Part shown: piece by piece, positions 33,475-42,616 of the stretch
Numbering within the stretch: position 1 is the first letter of the stretch
Layout of the letters: each line of letters starts with the position of its first letter
From: Paenibacillus anaericanus
Lineage (GTDB): Bacteria; Bacillota; Bacilli; Paenibacillales; Paenibacillaceae
DNA length: 64,000 nt
Assembly (NCBI RefSeq): GCF_003994475.1
Contig: NZ_RZNY01000004.1
Location: 62,001 to 126,000, forward strand
Reading direction: 5' to 3'
Program-made: the position numbers and the translations under genes
The notes under the pieces: generated by a model
Database searches by the model: none
What the model saw: only the letters and a program-made list of their open reading frames with translations
Told to the model about the DNA's origin: nothing

Positions 33475-33582
33475 CTAACTTAGTCGGTTGAATGTGTCCG
33501 GTGATTCCGCTCCCTCGAAATGCCTCTTCCGGACAAAGGATCGAGCTTGTCTCGACCCGCAGCGTCGAATGCGATGTTATCT
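33473..33582 (-). repeat. attC-like site 9 (partly deleted)
   Basis: It starts AGATAAC and ends GTTAGAT in gene orientation. The half next to the RDD gene is nearly identical to site 4 over about 75 bases (GTTGAATGTGTCCGGTGA region, then CGAAATGCCTCTTCCGGAC). The complementary arm with GCATTCAAGACG is missing, so it would fold poorly. Confidence 0.6.
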
Positions 33583-33646
33583 GATGTTATTAGCCAACTT
33601 TGGTTCATCCCAAGAGAGTCTATAGGTTTATCTTCATCTTTTAGTT

Positions 33647-34105
33647 TTATTGAATTTTATTTAGTTGGCTATGATCTTTGTTTATAACTAGTGTTGAGGA
33701 GATCAAGTCATGTAATGCTTGCTTTTTATTTGTAAAACCAGCCATTATAAAACCGAATAGAAAAATAATCGCTGATAGTAATTTACTCCAATATCTAATA
33801 CTTGCACGCCAAAAGGAGAGTTTATGAAAGTTCAAATCGCAAACTTCTATTTTAAACGCCTGTTTTCCTATCGTTGCTTTCATTTTCGATGATTCAAAGA
33901 AAGCATAATAAACCCATGGAATCATTAGATAAATTGGAACGCCTAATGTTCCAAGAATACTTCCCTTTTGATCTTGTTCAATTCCTATTGAATTAAGAAA
34001 TAATTCAAATACAGCCCATATAGATATAAAGCATACCACAGATAAATATATAATTATTAAATCAAGAAAATAAGCTCCAAAACGTTTCCAAAAGCCAGCA
34101 TACAT
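33647..34105 (-). CDS. RDD-family membrane protein
   Basis: A 152-residue membrane protein with three to four hydrophobic segments. The RDD signature is altered but recognisable: RFGAYFLDLIIIYLSV at the start, KMKATIGKQAFKIEV in the middle and KKQALHDLISSTLV at the end. Some RDD proteins are Na+/H+ antiporter-like; most are uncharacterised. The ATG at 34105 has GGGGGA 8 nt upstream, whereas the one at 34120 has only a weak RBS. It is the first (upstream-most) gene of the array, with site 9 downstream. Confidence 0.8.
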   Translation of the reverse strand: MYAGFWKRFGAYFLDLIIIYLSVVCFISIWAVFELFLNSIGIEQDQKGSILGTLGVPIYLMIPWVYYAFFESSKMKATIGKQAFKIEVCDLNFHKLSFWRASIRYWSKLLSAIIFLFGFIMAGFTNKKQALHDLISSTLVINKDHSQLNKIQ

Positions 34106-34333
34106 TTGATGTTCCCCCATCTTCTAAACAAGAGTTAATGCACTTAATTATTTCATAAATATGGAGAACTATACCTCATACAGTTAGTTAGACGAATACG
34201 ATTAGATCTCTTCAATAGAGTGATAGACGAAGCTATTCGCCTGGGATCTTTCATTTAAATCACTTTACCCTATTTTTTGGAAATTTAATAGTTCAAACCT
34301 AACAATTTTGATTCTAAGGAATGAAAGAATATT

Positions 34334-34414
34334 CTAATAGATGTTAACTGCTGCAAGCGTGCCATAATCACGCTGGATAAATGCAGTATCGCCCAATTCA
34401 TAACGCTGTCTCAT
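34334..34414 (-). other. 26-codon frame overlapping the response-regulator stop
   Basis: MRQRYELGDTAFIQRDYGTL then AAVNIY begins with an ATG overlapping the last codons of the upstream regulator and has no clear RBS. The peptide looks like the C-terminal end of some larger protein. It could be a coupled micro-ORF or a gene remnant. Confidence 0.3.
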
Positions 34415-35969
34415 GGTATTTACCCTCTCTTTCAAACTTTCGCCGCATCATCTGCCGATACTCTGTGGGTTGCATGTCCATTACATCCCGAAATGCCCGT
34501 GTAAAACTTTTGTAGCTTTCATACCCAACCATGGTGGCCACTTCAACGATTTTATGATCGGTTTCGGCCAGCAGCCGCCGGGCTTTATCTAGGCGCACAT
34601 CGCGTAAGTATTCTGTAAATCCTTTACCGATATTCTTCTTGAACAGGTTTGAAAAATAGGCATAATTAAGCGACACATGGTTGGATACCATCGCGAGGTC
34701 CAGCGGTTTATGATAACTTTCGTGTATAAAGCGGATGGCTTCATTCAAGTCCTGCGAGTTGCGATAGCTGCACTTATATTCATAATAAAATTGATTCAGC
34801 CGAAGCAGCTGTTGTTGCAGCGCCTGAATATATTCGCGAATGCCCGGATAATCGAAAAGATTTCGCAAACATTCTATATCCAGCGCCTCTTCCCCCATGT
34901 AGGGGCGGATCACACGCTCATATTCCTCTAGCATCTGCACCATGGCGCGGCACAGCTGTTCTGTGTATTGGATATGATAGCGCTGCAGCACATTTTTGTG
35001 GAATAGCATAGAAATTTCTTGGGTGAGTTGTCCGCTATTTTTGGTGCCAATTAACTGGAATAGAGCATATAGCTTCTCATGGGGAAGTTCCCACTGCCGC
35101 TCCAGCCGTTGGGTATGCTCCCGCAGCACACAGCGCTTTTCTGGAAACAAGTAACTGTGGCGGTATAGGTCCAGCACTTGTGTATAGCTGCCGGGCAGCC
35201 CTATTAATCCTTGCTGTGGGTCGGTCATGGCAGTGATGGCATCTATCTGTCCTGCCTTGAGTGCGGCGGGTAAAGCACCTGGATCTACGGCCGCATCAAC
35301 TGCGAGGATCAAGTGCGGGCGGTGTTGTAGGCAAATACATCCCTGCCTGCCATATACGAGGTAAGCAATGGATTCCATACTATGAGTACTACTGGCTCCC
35401 GCTTGGTTAATCCTTAGTTCCTCGCGCAGCAGGCATAGGCGGTAGCCTTGCCATAGCTCTGGATTTTGCTGCTGGGTTTGGCGGATCCACGCCTCATCGT
35501 TCACCGCGCCCTGCATAAACATGCACAGTTCTTTGCGGTCCGTCTCCTGGGCGCGACGGGATATATGCTCCATATTAAGCGAGAGTGCCTGCCTTGTCCT
35601 TATCTCCTGCCATACATGCTCTACCGCGGATTGCAGATCCTCCCGCTTCACAGGCTTGAGCAGGTAGCCCTTTGCTCCAAGCCCAATGGCTTTTTGGGCA
35701 TAGGAGAAATCGCTATAGCCGCTGATAATCAGGTAATCCACCTTGATGCGTTCTTCTTTGGTTTGTGCCATTAGCGTAAGTCCATCCATATCCGGCATCA
35801 TGATATCGGTAATCACCAGCTGAATGCTGTGCTGACGCAATATTTGTAACGCCTCGATCCCGCCGGAAGCACAGTAAATGTTGTCAAGCTGCAGAGGAAA
35901 TTGGCGCAGCATGGCCTGAAGGCCATCGCGTATGTGCTTTTGATCGTCAACAACCAGAATATTAATCAT
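34398..35969 (-). CDS. Response regulator of the YesN type (REC + AraC HTH)
   Basis: The 523 residues carry an N-terminal receiver domain (NILVVDDQKHIRDGL, phospho-Asp in LVITDIMMPDMDG, Lys in LLKPVKRED), a variable middle, and a C-terminal AraC/XylS double helix-turn-helix (AMVSNHVSLNYAYFSNLFKK; KIVEVATMVGYESYKSFTRA). It would activate the adjacent sugar transporter genes when phosphorylated by the kinase encoded 3 bases upstream. A GATAGGATGG-like RBS precedes the ATG. This YesM/YesN arrangement is standard for oligosaccharide uptake loci in Paenibacillus. Confidence 0.95.
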   Translation of the reverse strand: MINILVVDDQKHIRDGLQAMLRQFPLQLDNIYCASGGIEALQILRQHSIQLVITDIMMPDMDGLTLMAQTKEERIKVDYLIISGYSDFSYAQKAIGLGAKGYLLKPVKREDLQSAVEHVWQEIRTRQALSLNMEHISRRAQETDRKELCMFMQGAVNDEAWIRQTQQQNPELWQGYRLCLLREELRINQAGASSTHSMESIAYLVYGRQGCICLQHRPHLILAVDAAVDPGALPAALKAGQIDAITAMTDPQQGLIGLPGSYTQVLDLYRHSYLFPEKRCVLREHTQRLERQWELPHEKLYALFQLIGTKNSGQLTQEISMLFHKNVLQRYHIQYTEQLCRAMVQMLEEYERVIRPYMGEEALDIECLRNLFDYPGIREYIQALQQQLLRLNQFYYEYKCSYRNSQDLNEAIRFIHESYHKPLDLAMVSNHVSLNYAYFSNLFKKNIGKGFTEYLRDVRLDKARRLLAETDHKIVEVATMVGYESYKSFTRAFRDVMDMQPTEYRQMMRRKFEREGKYHETAL

Positions 35970-35972
35970 GTC

Positions 35973-37811
35973 CTACCATCCTCCAAGATTCACATTTTCC
36001 CAAGGCAACCGTAAGGTTACACAGGTATAGGATCCCTGCACACTGTCAATCCAAAGACCGCAGCCTTTACCATAATGAAGTTGCAGGCGTTTATGTACGT
36101 TTTCCAAGCCTAGTCCGTTCTTGCTAGCTACGATCGGTGTATCTGATTCGCCTCGCAGTACAGCCTGCAAACTGGCCAGCAATTCCGGGTCGACACCCGC
36201 GCCGTCATCAAATATCTCGATCAGTAGCAAGCTGTCATCCTCCACCCTTACGGTAATTTGGATACGTACACTGCCACCTGAAGGCGACGCGTGATGAACG
36301 GAATTTTCAACGATGGGCTGCAAGCACATTTTAGGAATGGTATAGCTAAGCACCTCCGGGGGAAGATCCGCCTTCAATACAATGCTGCCGCTTTCCATAA
36401 AGTTGATGAATTGAATATAGCTTTGTATATTGGCAAGCTCCTCACTGAGGGCAACGGTATCGCTACGCCACTGCATGCTATAGCGAAGCTGCGAGCCTAA
36501 CGACACCAACGCACCGGCAATAGCGGGCTGATGCTGAACCTCCGCTTGCATACGAATGGATTCCAGTGCATTATACAAAAAGTGTGAATTGATCTGCGAA
36601 TGTAGTGAGTGCAGCTGTGCGTTTTTGGCAATCAACTGCTTATCCACCACCTGCGTCATCAGTCGTTTGATTTCGTCCAGCATTTTGTTGTAGTTGACGG
36701 CCACCTCGTCGATTTCATCTCCGGTTTCGTTGTCATCTAAGTCGGTAACAATCTTCGCATCCAGTTGGCCTTTCCGTACCTGGCGCATAGAAGATAACAC
36801 ACTATCTAACCGGCGGAAAATGCGCTGAGTGGTGTGTGATACGAGCAGCATGATCAGCAGCAGCACGAATAATGTAATTGCTACCACAAGTACATACCAG
36901 CTTCGCGGGCCCTTCATCAACGCCTGATGAGAGGCAATATCCACCACATAAGCATTCAGCGGGACGATATAACGGTATAGCGCGTAGTAGGTTTGATCTC
37001 CTACATGGACCTTAATAGGTTTATTCTGGTGCAGCACATCCAGCTGTCTATGTATATTGCCAAGGATTTCGTCTAGCCCTTCCCCCGCATTTTGAGAAAA
37101 CACATGCTGAGGATTGTATACAGATCGGGAAGGATCTGTTCCGTCCATCACAACAGAAAAGAAATCTCCACTATCCTCCTGGAGCATTTCACTGAAAAAA
37201 ACGCTGTGCTGTGATCGAACTTCCATAATGGTAGGGAGTTTTTGCTGCTGACCAGGAAGACGTACCAGACGGTAGTAGGATAACGTATGTTGACCATCTT
37301 TAAAAGCAAATAAGCGGAATGCTGCACCGCCTTCATCCCGAAGGGTTACCCAATATTCCTGAGGCCAAAACTTGTCATAATGGTAGATCTCGGGCCAGAT
37401 TTCATAAAGGTTCGGGTTATCGACATAAAAGCTGAGCTCACTTATCATCTCGTGACTTTGGATGATATTGTGCATCTGCTCAAACTGATTTTGCCTAAAT
37501 TTCACAAGACGCAGGCCGTCCCCTCGCATGTTGGAGTGAATAAAATCCACAAATGCCTTTTGAGTCAGTGCGGTTGAGGAAGCGTTTTCAAGTATATCCA
37601 TTCTACTTCGTATCTGTTCGTTGAGACGTGAGACATGGCTGCTGCCAGTAGCCATAGCGTCCTTGTATAGCTGGGTTTCCTGCATGCGGATAAATAAAAG
37701 GGATACCAAAATACCTGGGATAACAATCATTATGCTAAAGGCCAGAAACAATTTTTGCGATATACGGGCATTGCGGTAAAGCTTCCTTAATTTAGCCAGC
37801 AGATACTTCAT
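35973..37811 (-). CDS. Sensor histidine kinase of the YesM type
   Basis: A 612-residue membrane kinase: one TM helix near residues 20-45, an extracellular sensor domain to about 300, a second TM (YVLVVAITLFVLLLIMLLVS), HAMP, then the His_kinase box QINSHFLYNALESIRMQ with the phospho-acceptor His, and HATPase_c (PIVENSVHHA, FDDGAGVD, GLGLENVHKRL). It should sense an extracellular sugar or the binding protein and phosphorylate the YesN-type regulator that begins 3 bases downstream. Confidence 0.95.
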   Translation of the reverse strand: MKYLLAKLRKLYRNARISQKLFLAFSIMIVIPGILVSLLFIRMQETQLYKDAMATGSSHVSRLNEQIRSRMDILENASSTALTQKAFVDFIHSNMRGDGLRLVKFRQNQFEQMHNIIQSHEMISELSFYVDNPNLYEIWPEIYHYDKFWPQEYWVTLRDEGGAAFRLFAFKDGQHTLSYYRLVRLPGQQQKLPTIMEVRSQHSVFFSEMLQEDSGDFFSVVMDGTDPSRSVYNPQHVFSQNAGEGLDEILGNIHRQLDVLHQNKPIKVHVGDQTYYALYRYIVPLNAYVVDIASHQALMKGPRSWYVLVVAITLFVLLLIMLLVSHTTQRIFRRLDSVLSSMRQVRKGQLDAKIVTDLDDNETGDEIDEVAVNYNKMLDEIKRLMTQVVDKQLIAKNAQLHSLHSQINSHFLYNALESIRMQAEVQHQPAIAGALVSLGSQLRYSMQWRSDTVALSEELANIQSYIQFINFMESGSIVLKADLPPEVLSYTIPKMCLQPIVENSVHHASPSGGSVRIQITVRVEDDSLLLIEIFDDGAGVDPELLASLQAVLRGESDTPIVASKNGLGLENVHKRLQLHYGKGCGLWIDSVQGSYTCVTLRLPWENVNLGGW

Positions 37812-37902
37812 TCAAATGCCTCCCTACCTTTGTAATATATCATATATAGTAAATCGGCTGGTAGGTAAATAGCGTTGTTACAAGATAGTAAGAAAAGTTG
37901 AT

Positions 37903-37933
37903 AATACCGGCCACCAAGTTGGTGGCCGGTATT
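37903..37933 (-). terminator. Terminator of the sugar-transporter operon
   Basis: A perfect 13-bp stem (AATACCGGCCACC / GGTGGCCGGTATT, 5-nt loop) sits 20 bases past the stop of the solute-binding gene and before the kinase gene, separating the two transcripts. T-rich sequence follows on the minus strand after a few bases. Confidence 0.85.
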
Positions 37934-37952
37934 AATCATAATATGGGTATTG

Positions 37953-39614
37953 TTACTCCGCCATTTTGGCTTTTCGAACATCCAGCTCGGCCTGGCGGTA
38001 TTCCATCACCTTGTCAAAGCCGTAACCCAAGCGACGGTCAAGAAAACTCTCAAAGATTTTATCAAAGGCGGCTTCATCCTTGGCGGTAATCAGTTCAGGC
38101 ATCACTTCCTCCCAATTTTGGGAAATACGCGTCCAAGCTACCGCTACTTCAGAATCGCCTTGTGGATCTAAGCCCTTGTAGATGCCGCTGTCAATATCGG
38201 CCTGTGCATTGGCAAAGTCCTCCATTTGCTTAATAACAGGAGTTTTCTCCGGTCTCCACTGGTTGACGATTACAGGATTACGCATCATCCAGTAGGTATC
38301 CATGATACCGTAGTCCTTTTCTAACTTCGCTAAATCGGTATCGAGCAATTCTTTAACTTCAGCCGTCAACTTCGGCTTACCATCCACCATTTCCCACGTT
38401 TCGCCTTCCTTGCCAAGGAATACATCCCTTTGGCCTTCCTCACTGGCTAGATAGCTCAAGAAGCGGATTGCTCGTTCAGGGTTTTCGGTAGATTTGCTAA
38501 TCATAGTAACCATCCAGCCGTCCATGTTACCGGGGAACAGTTTGGCGGTATCACCCTTGCTGTTCTGCGGACCATCCACTGCAATATAGTAAGACTCAGG
38601 GTTTGCACTTGCAGCCAGCAGAGGATTGACAGCAGTCATGCCCGTCCACTCGCGAATCTGCATAAAATAACGGGCGTTGTTCGTTTTTTCCTCTACCTGA
38701 GTATCAGAATCTACTAGAAAATCCACATTGATCAGTCCACGCTCGTAAGCAGTGCGGAAGGTTTTCAGCCAGGTGATATAATCAGGATCAGTCATGCGGT
38801 CGTATACCTTGCCATCCTTCTCATACGGAACAGCCAGCAGGTTTTGCAGGTACTCGGTCATCCCGTAAGGAACATTCCCCATTGAAAAGAAGGGGCTGAT
38901 GGGCTGGCCTTTATATTCAGAATACTGATCCTTTAGCAATTGCAGTGCACCCAGAAAACCATCTGGGGTGCTTAAGTCCGGTTTGCCCATATCCTCATAT
39001 AGATCTTTTCGTACTAAAAAGGTTTGGTTGGCTGCCGTCATGCCAGTTTCATGCATCAGATTGGGGCTGAATGAATCATTCGGCACTCCATAAGTATTAC
39101 CATTTTCTTGACGATACCATTTCAGTGTACCGTCACCCGCCACCTTGAAGAAGTAGGGATCATATTGTTCTGCTAATTCATTTAAGGCATACACATGGTC
39201 GCCTTCCCATAGCTTTTTGATAGCGGTTTCCCACGATCCCATCGAAATTAAATCCGGTAATTTACCGGAGGTCATCATCAGGGTAATCTGCTCGTTCGCT
39301 TCGCCGGAGGGTACTTCAAGTTTGATGTTGACGCCTGTTTTTTCAGTTATATACTTGGAGTTCACGCTGTCCCCCCAAGTTTGACCATACCAGTTTGCAC
39401 CAACAAACCAAGTGAGGTCCACAGGACTGGTATCTTGCTTCCATGCAGGTTCATCGGGGCTCAGCGTTACTTCAGCCTGCGGCGTTGTACTATTCGTAGT
39501 CTGTGAAGTCGGCTTCGCTTCATTTTTTCCAGAATTGCTACACGCTGTCATACTTAGCGTTAGGATTACTGCCAAAACTATGGCCATGTATTGCTTGTTA
39601 CGGGTGACCTTCAT
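37953..39614 (-). CDS. Extracellular sugar-binding lipoprotein (LplA-like)
   Basis: A 553-residue lipoprotein: basic start, hydrophobic stretch and lipobox LSMTAC at about 20-25, followed by a Ser/Thr/Asn linker and a family-1 solute-binding fold. The size fits LplA/YtcQ-type oligosaccharide-binding proteins. It would capture a beta-glucan-derived oligosaccharide at the cell surface and deliver it to the two permeases encoded upstream in the same operon. The ATPase is not encoded here; an MsmX-like shared ATPase is usual. The downstream terminator ends the operon. Confidence 0.93.
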   Translation of the reverse strand: MKVTRNKQYMAIVLAVILTLSMTACSNSGKNEAKPTSQTTNSTTPQAEVTLSPDEPAWKQDTSPVDLTWFVGANWYGQTWGDSVNSKYITEKTGVNIKLEVPSGEANEQITLMMTSGKLPDLISMGSWETAIKKLWEGDHVYALNELAEQYDPYFFKVAGDGTLKWYRQENGNTYGVPNDSFSPNLMHETGMTAANQTFLVRKDLYEDMGKPDLSTPDGFLGALQLLKDQYSEYKGQPISPFFSMGNVPYGMTEYLQNLLAVPYEKDGKVYDRMTDPDYITWLKTFRTAYERGLINVDFLVDSDTQVEEKTNNARYFMQIREWTGMTAVNPLLAASANPESYYIAVDGPQNSKGDTAKLFPGNMDGWMVTMISKSTENPERAIRFLSYLASEEGQRDVFLGKEGETWEMVDGKPKLTAEVKELLDTDLAKLEKDYGIMDTYWMMRNPVIVNQWRPEKTPVIKQMEDFANAQADIDSGIYKGLDPQGDSEVAVAWTRISQNWEEVMPELITAKDEAAFDKIFESFLDRRLGYGFDKVMEYRQAELDVRKAKMAE

Positions 39615-39707
39615 TAGATAATCATCCTTTCATTGCTATTACTGTATTTTTTGTATATAGGTCTCATTCGTTCTCAATAATGATGGCTTAGAGAAGCAAA
39701 TGTAGAC

Positions 39708-40592
39708 TTACCCTTTAATAGCGCCGATCATCACGCCTTTGACCAGATAACGCTGAATAAAGGGATAGAACACCAGAATAGGAAGTGTGGCCACCATCAT
39801 GGATGCAAACTTGATGGAGTTACCGGGTAACTTTGCGCCGAATTGTGCCATGGCTTGCTGCTGCATGAAAGACATGGAGTTCTCCGCAACGATTTTGAAC
39901 AGCATCGTTTGCATCGGTATCAGGTCCTGCGAGCGGATGTAAATCACGCCCTGATAATAATCATTCCAATGATAGACAGCTGAGAAAAGCGCTATGGTGG
40001 CAATCACGGCCATGCTGTTGGGCAATACGATTCTGAACAGGACGCCATAATCAGAAGCGCCGTCTACTTTCGCAGATTCCTCCAAGCCGTCGGGGATGGT
40101 ACGAAAGAAGCTCATGAAAATAACCATATTGAAAAAAGTATACATGGCAGGAATGACGAATACCCAAAAATTATCGTATAGGCCCAGCTTCGTCATCAGA
40201 ATAAACGAGGGAATCAGCCCGCCTGAGAACAGCATAGTAATCAGGGAAATTTTGAGATACAGCTTGCGGCCAATCAGATTAGACTTGCTCATTCCGTAAG
40301 CCACAATGGCGGTAAACAACACATGCACCACTGTCCCTAACACCGTGCGTAGCGTGGTGATGTAAAATCCGTTCATCAGCGCCTTGTCATTAAACACAAC
40401 ACTATAACTATCCAGCGATAGTTCCTTTGGAAACCAATTGACCGTACCCAGCATGGCCTGCGCTGGCGAATTGATCGAGTTTATGAACACAAACCACATC
40501 GGGTACAGAGTTACAAAGCAAACCGCCAGCATCAGTAGGGTATTGCAGACCTCAAATACTCCGATTCGTTGAAACCTTCTGCGTCTTTCCAT
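39708..40592 (-). CDS. Sugar ABC transporter permease (LplC/YtcP-like)
   Basis: This 294-residue integral membrane protein has six TM helices and the EAA loop that docks the ATPase (LEESAKVDGASDYGVLFRIVLPNS). C-terminal MMVATLPILVFYPFIQRYLVKGVMIGAIKG is the usual end of LplC-type permeases. It lies 18 bases downstream of the partner permease, so both are co-translated with the binding protein. Confidence 0.95.
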   Translation of the reverse strand: MERRRRFQRIGVFEVCNTLLMLAVCFVTLYPMWFVFINSINSPAQAMLGTVNWFPKELSLDSYSVVFNDKALMNGFYITTLRTVLGTVVHVLFTAIVAYGMSKSNLIGRKLYLKISLITMLFSGGLIPSFILMTKLGLYDNFWVFVIPAMYTFFNMVIFMSFFRTIPDGLEESAKVDGASDYGVLFRIVLPNSMAVIATIALFSAVYHWNDYYQGVIYIRSQDLIPMQTMLFKIVAENSMSFMQQQAMAQFGAKLPGNSIKFASMMVATLPILVFYPFIQRYLVKGVMIGAIKG

Positions 40593-40610
40593 GTATCTGC
40601 CCTCCCCCTA

Positions 40611-41531
40611 TTAAAAGATACTCTCGTCCGTAAGTTTTTTGGATGTGTAATTGGCCAAAAACAACAGCGCTAGTGCTACAATTGAGCGGGCAAACAGTAC
40701 GGCCGTTGAGAAAGAATAACGCCCAGATACCAAGCCCATGTTATAGATATACAAATCCAGGCTTTCTGCCATCTTTAGGTTCATGTTGTTCTTCAACATA
40801 AAGATTTGCTCAAAATTACTGCCGAGTATCCCGCTGACAGCGAGGATAAGCAAAATGGAAATGGTAGGGCGTATGCTCTGAATCGAGATATGCCACATAC
40901 GCTTCCAGCGGTTTGCACCATCTAGCTCCGCCGCTTCGTATAGTCCCGGATCAATGCCAGCTAGTGCGGCTATGTATATGATGGCACTCCATCCGGTTTC
41001 TTTCAGTGTATCGGAGAAATAGGTGATCCACCAAAAGTATTTAGGTTCGCTATTAAACAAGATTTGGCGCTCCTGGAGTCCAAGTGCAATCAACAGTTGG
41101 TTGATCATACCGCCCTCACCCAGCCAGTTGAGCATGATGCCGCCAAATATCGTCCAGGCAATAAAGTGCGGTAGGTACGAAATGGTTTGTACCGTACGCT
41201 TAAATCGAATACCTCGTATTTCATTTAGCAACAAGGCAAATAAAATTGGAATTGGAAAGCCCAACACTAGCTTGATGCTGCTCATCCCCAAGGTATTACG
41301 GATTGAACGCCAAAAACGGTCATCCGCCAAAAATTCCTGAAAGTGTTTCAGCCCTACAAAGGGTGATTCCAGCATGGGCCTCGCAATGCTGAAGTCCATA
41401 AACGCAATGATCAACCAAAACATGGGGATATAACAAAAGATAAGCATCCAGATAATGCCTGGGATGACCATGCTTTGCAATTGCCATTGATTAAAAAAGG
41501 TCTTCATTTTTCCTTTTCTGTCTTGAAACAT
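40611..41531 (-). CDS. Sugar ABC transporter permease (LplB/YteP-like)
   Basis: A 306-residue permease, partner of the following gene, with six TM helices and the EAA motif (YEAAELDGANRWKRMWHISI). In-frame ATGs upstream at 41588 and 41555 lack an RBS; the ATG at 41531 is 9 nt after AAGGGGGC. First gene of the transport operon, divergent from the GH16 gene with a shared 147-bp promoter region. Confidence 0.94.
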   Translation of the reverse strand: MFQDRKGKMKTFFNQWQLQSMVIPGIIWMLIFCYIPMFWLIIAFMDFSIARPMLESPFVGLKHFQEFLADDRFWRSIRNTLGMSSIKLVLGFPIPILFALLLNEIRGIRFKRTVQTISYLPHFIAWTIFGGIMLNWLGEGGMINQLLIALGLQERQILFNSEPKYFWWITYFSDTLKETGWSAIIYIAALAGIDPGLYEAAELDGANRWKRMWHISIQSIRPTISILLILAVSGILGSNFEQIFMLKNNMNLKMAESLDLYIYNMGLVSGRYSFSTAVLFARSIVALALLFLANYTSKKLTDESIF

Positions 41532-41678
41532 ATTCTGTGCCCCCTTCCATTTCATCGTATGAAAACGGACACATAAAAAAAAGGCCATGATTTTTGACCT
41601 TATCCCAATTTTTTAGATTTGGTTGACCGAGGGCTATAATTAAGTATGCTGTGATTAAATGAAAGGAGTGTGCAAAGA

Positions 41679-42422
41679 ATGAACAAGCTTTTATGGGAGC
41701 AGGATTTTTTAAATAGCCAAACCGATTTGAGCGCATGGAACATTCGCCTTGGCAATGACTTACTTGATAACAATGGCAAGCCTATATGCCCAGGTTGGGG
41801 CAACGGAGAACAGCAGTTTTATACGGATCATTCTAATAACCTGTATATCGATGAATTTGGTTTAAACCTATGCGCGCGCCGAGAAACTATCGAACAGGAC
41901 GGGCGGGTTTTTGCCTATACCTCGGCTCGTTTGGACACTAAGGACCATCTTTCCTTTTGTTACGGTAAGCTAATCGTACGTGCAAAGTGTCCGATAGGAC
42001 ACGGCGTATGGCCTGCCATCTGGCTACTCCCTCAGGAACAGGCATACGGTCCTTGGCCCGCTTCCGGCGAGATCGATATCATGGAAGCTAAAGGGCGTCT
42101 GCCTCAGCATATATCCGGAACGCTGCACTACGGGAAGGATTGGGACCATAAAGTCACCGATGAGTTCTCCTACCAACTTGAAAACGGAACAATAAACGAA
42201 TTTCATGATTATGCATTGGAATGGGATGCCAACTCCATAAGGTGGCTGGTAGATGGTCATTGCTTCGCCGAGCGTCATCTGCAGCCGGGCATAATGCCCT
42301 TTGACGTGCCCTTTTATCTGGTGCTCAACCTTGCCGTAGGCGGCTGGTATGACAATGTGGCAGTGGATGAAGCTGCGTTGCCGGCGATAATGACGGTTTC
42401 AGGTATATGGCTGTATCAATAG
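41679..42422 (+). CDS. GH16-family beta-glucanase without a signal peptide
   Basis: The 247-residue protein is a family-16 endo-beta-glucanase (laminarinase/lichenase clan). The catalytic motif is Glu131-Ile-Asp133-Ile-Met-Glu136 in ASGEIDIMEAKG, with Glu131 as nucleophile and Glu136 as acid/base. WPAIWLLPQ and GFLQPG-like flanks of the cleft are also present. The N-terminus MNKLLWEQDFLNS has no secretion signal, so the enzyme appears cytoplasmic and may cut imported oligosaccharides. GTG at 41670 is in frame, but the ATG at 41679 lies 8 nt after AAAGGAGTG. It is divergent from the transporter operon. Confidence 0.93.
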   Translation: MNKLLWEQDFLNSQTDLSAWNIRLGNDLLDNNGKPICPGWGNGEQQFYTDHSNNLYIDEFGLNLCARRETIEQDGRVFAYTSARLDTKDHLSFCYGKLIVRAKCPIGHGVWPAIWLLPQEQAYGPWPASGEIDIMEAKGRLPQHISGTLHYGKDWDHKVTDEFSYQLENGTINEFHDYALEWDANSIRWLVDGHCFAERHLQPGIMPFDVPFYLVLNLAVGGWYDNVAVDEAALPAIMTVSGIWLYQ

Positions 42423-42507
42423 TAAACGATTCCCTTTTACTAGACTACTAGCGCGAACAGATCAAACATAGATTGATATTCTTCATTATAGGGATTGTTA
42501 TTCGTAC

Positions 42508-42539
42508 AAAAGTAGCCGGTCATATGATCGGCTACTTTT
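42508..42539 (+). terminator. Terminator after the GH16 gene
   Basis: AAAAGTAGCCG and CGGCTACTTTT form an 11-bp stem ending in TTTTA, about 90 bases past the stop. Confidence 0.8.
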
Positions 42540-42616
42540 ACGTTCTATATGATCGGGTTATATTCACTTGATTTTGCCCATTAGCCATGTAGCCATGAAC
42601 CACCACTACCGCTTTT

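Noticed and set aside
25345..33582. CRISPR array
   Set aside because: Repeats are 100-190 bp, imperfect and separated by whole genes; no short regular direct repeats or cas genes are present.
25345..33582. Ordinary intergenic REP/BOX repeats
   Set aside because: Not fully excluded, but the conserved AACGTTRRRY-like ends, gene start/stop overlap and same-strand cassette genes fit attC better.
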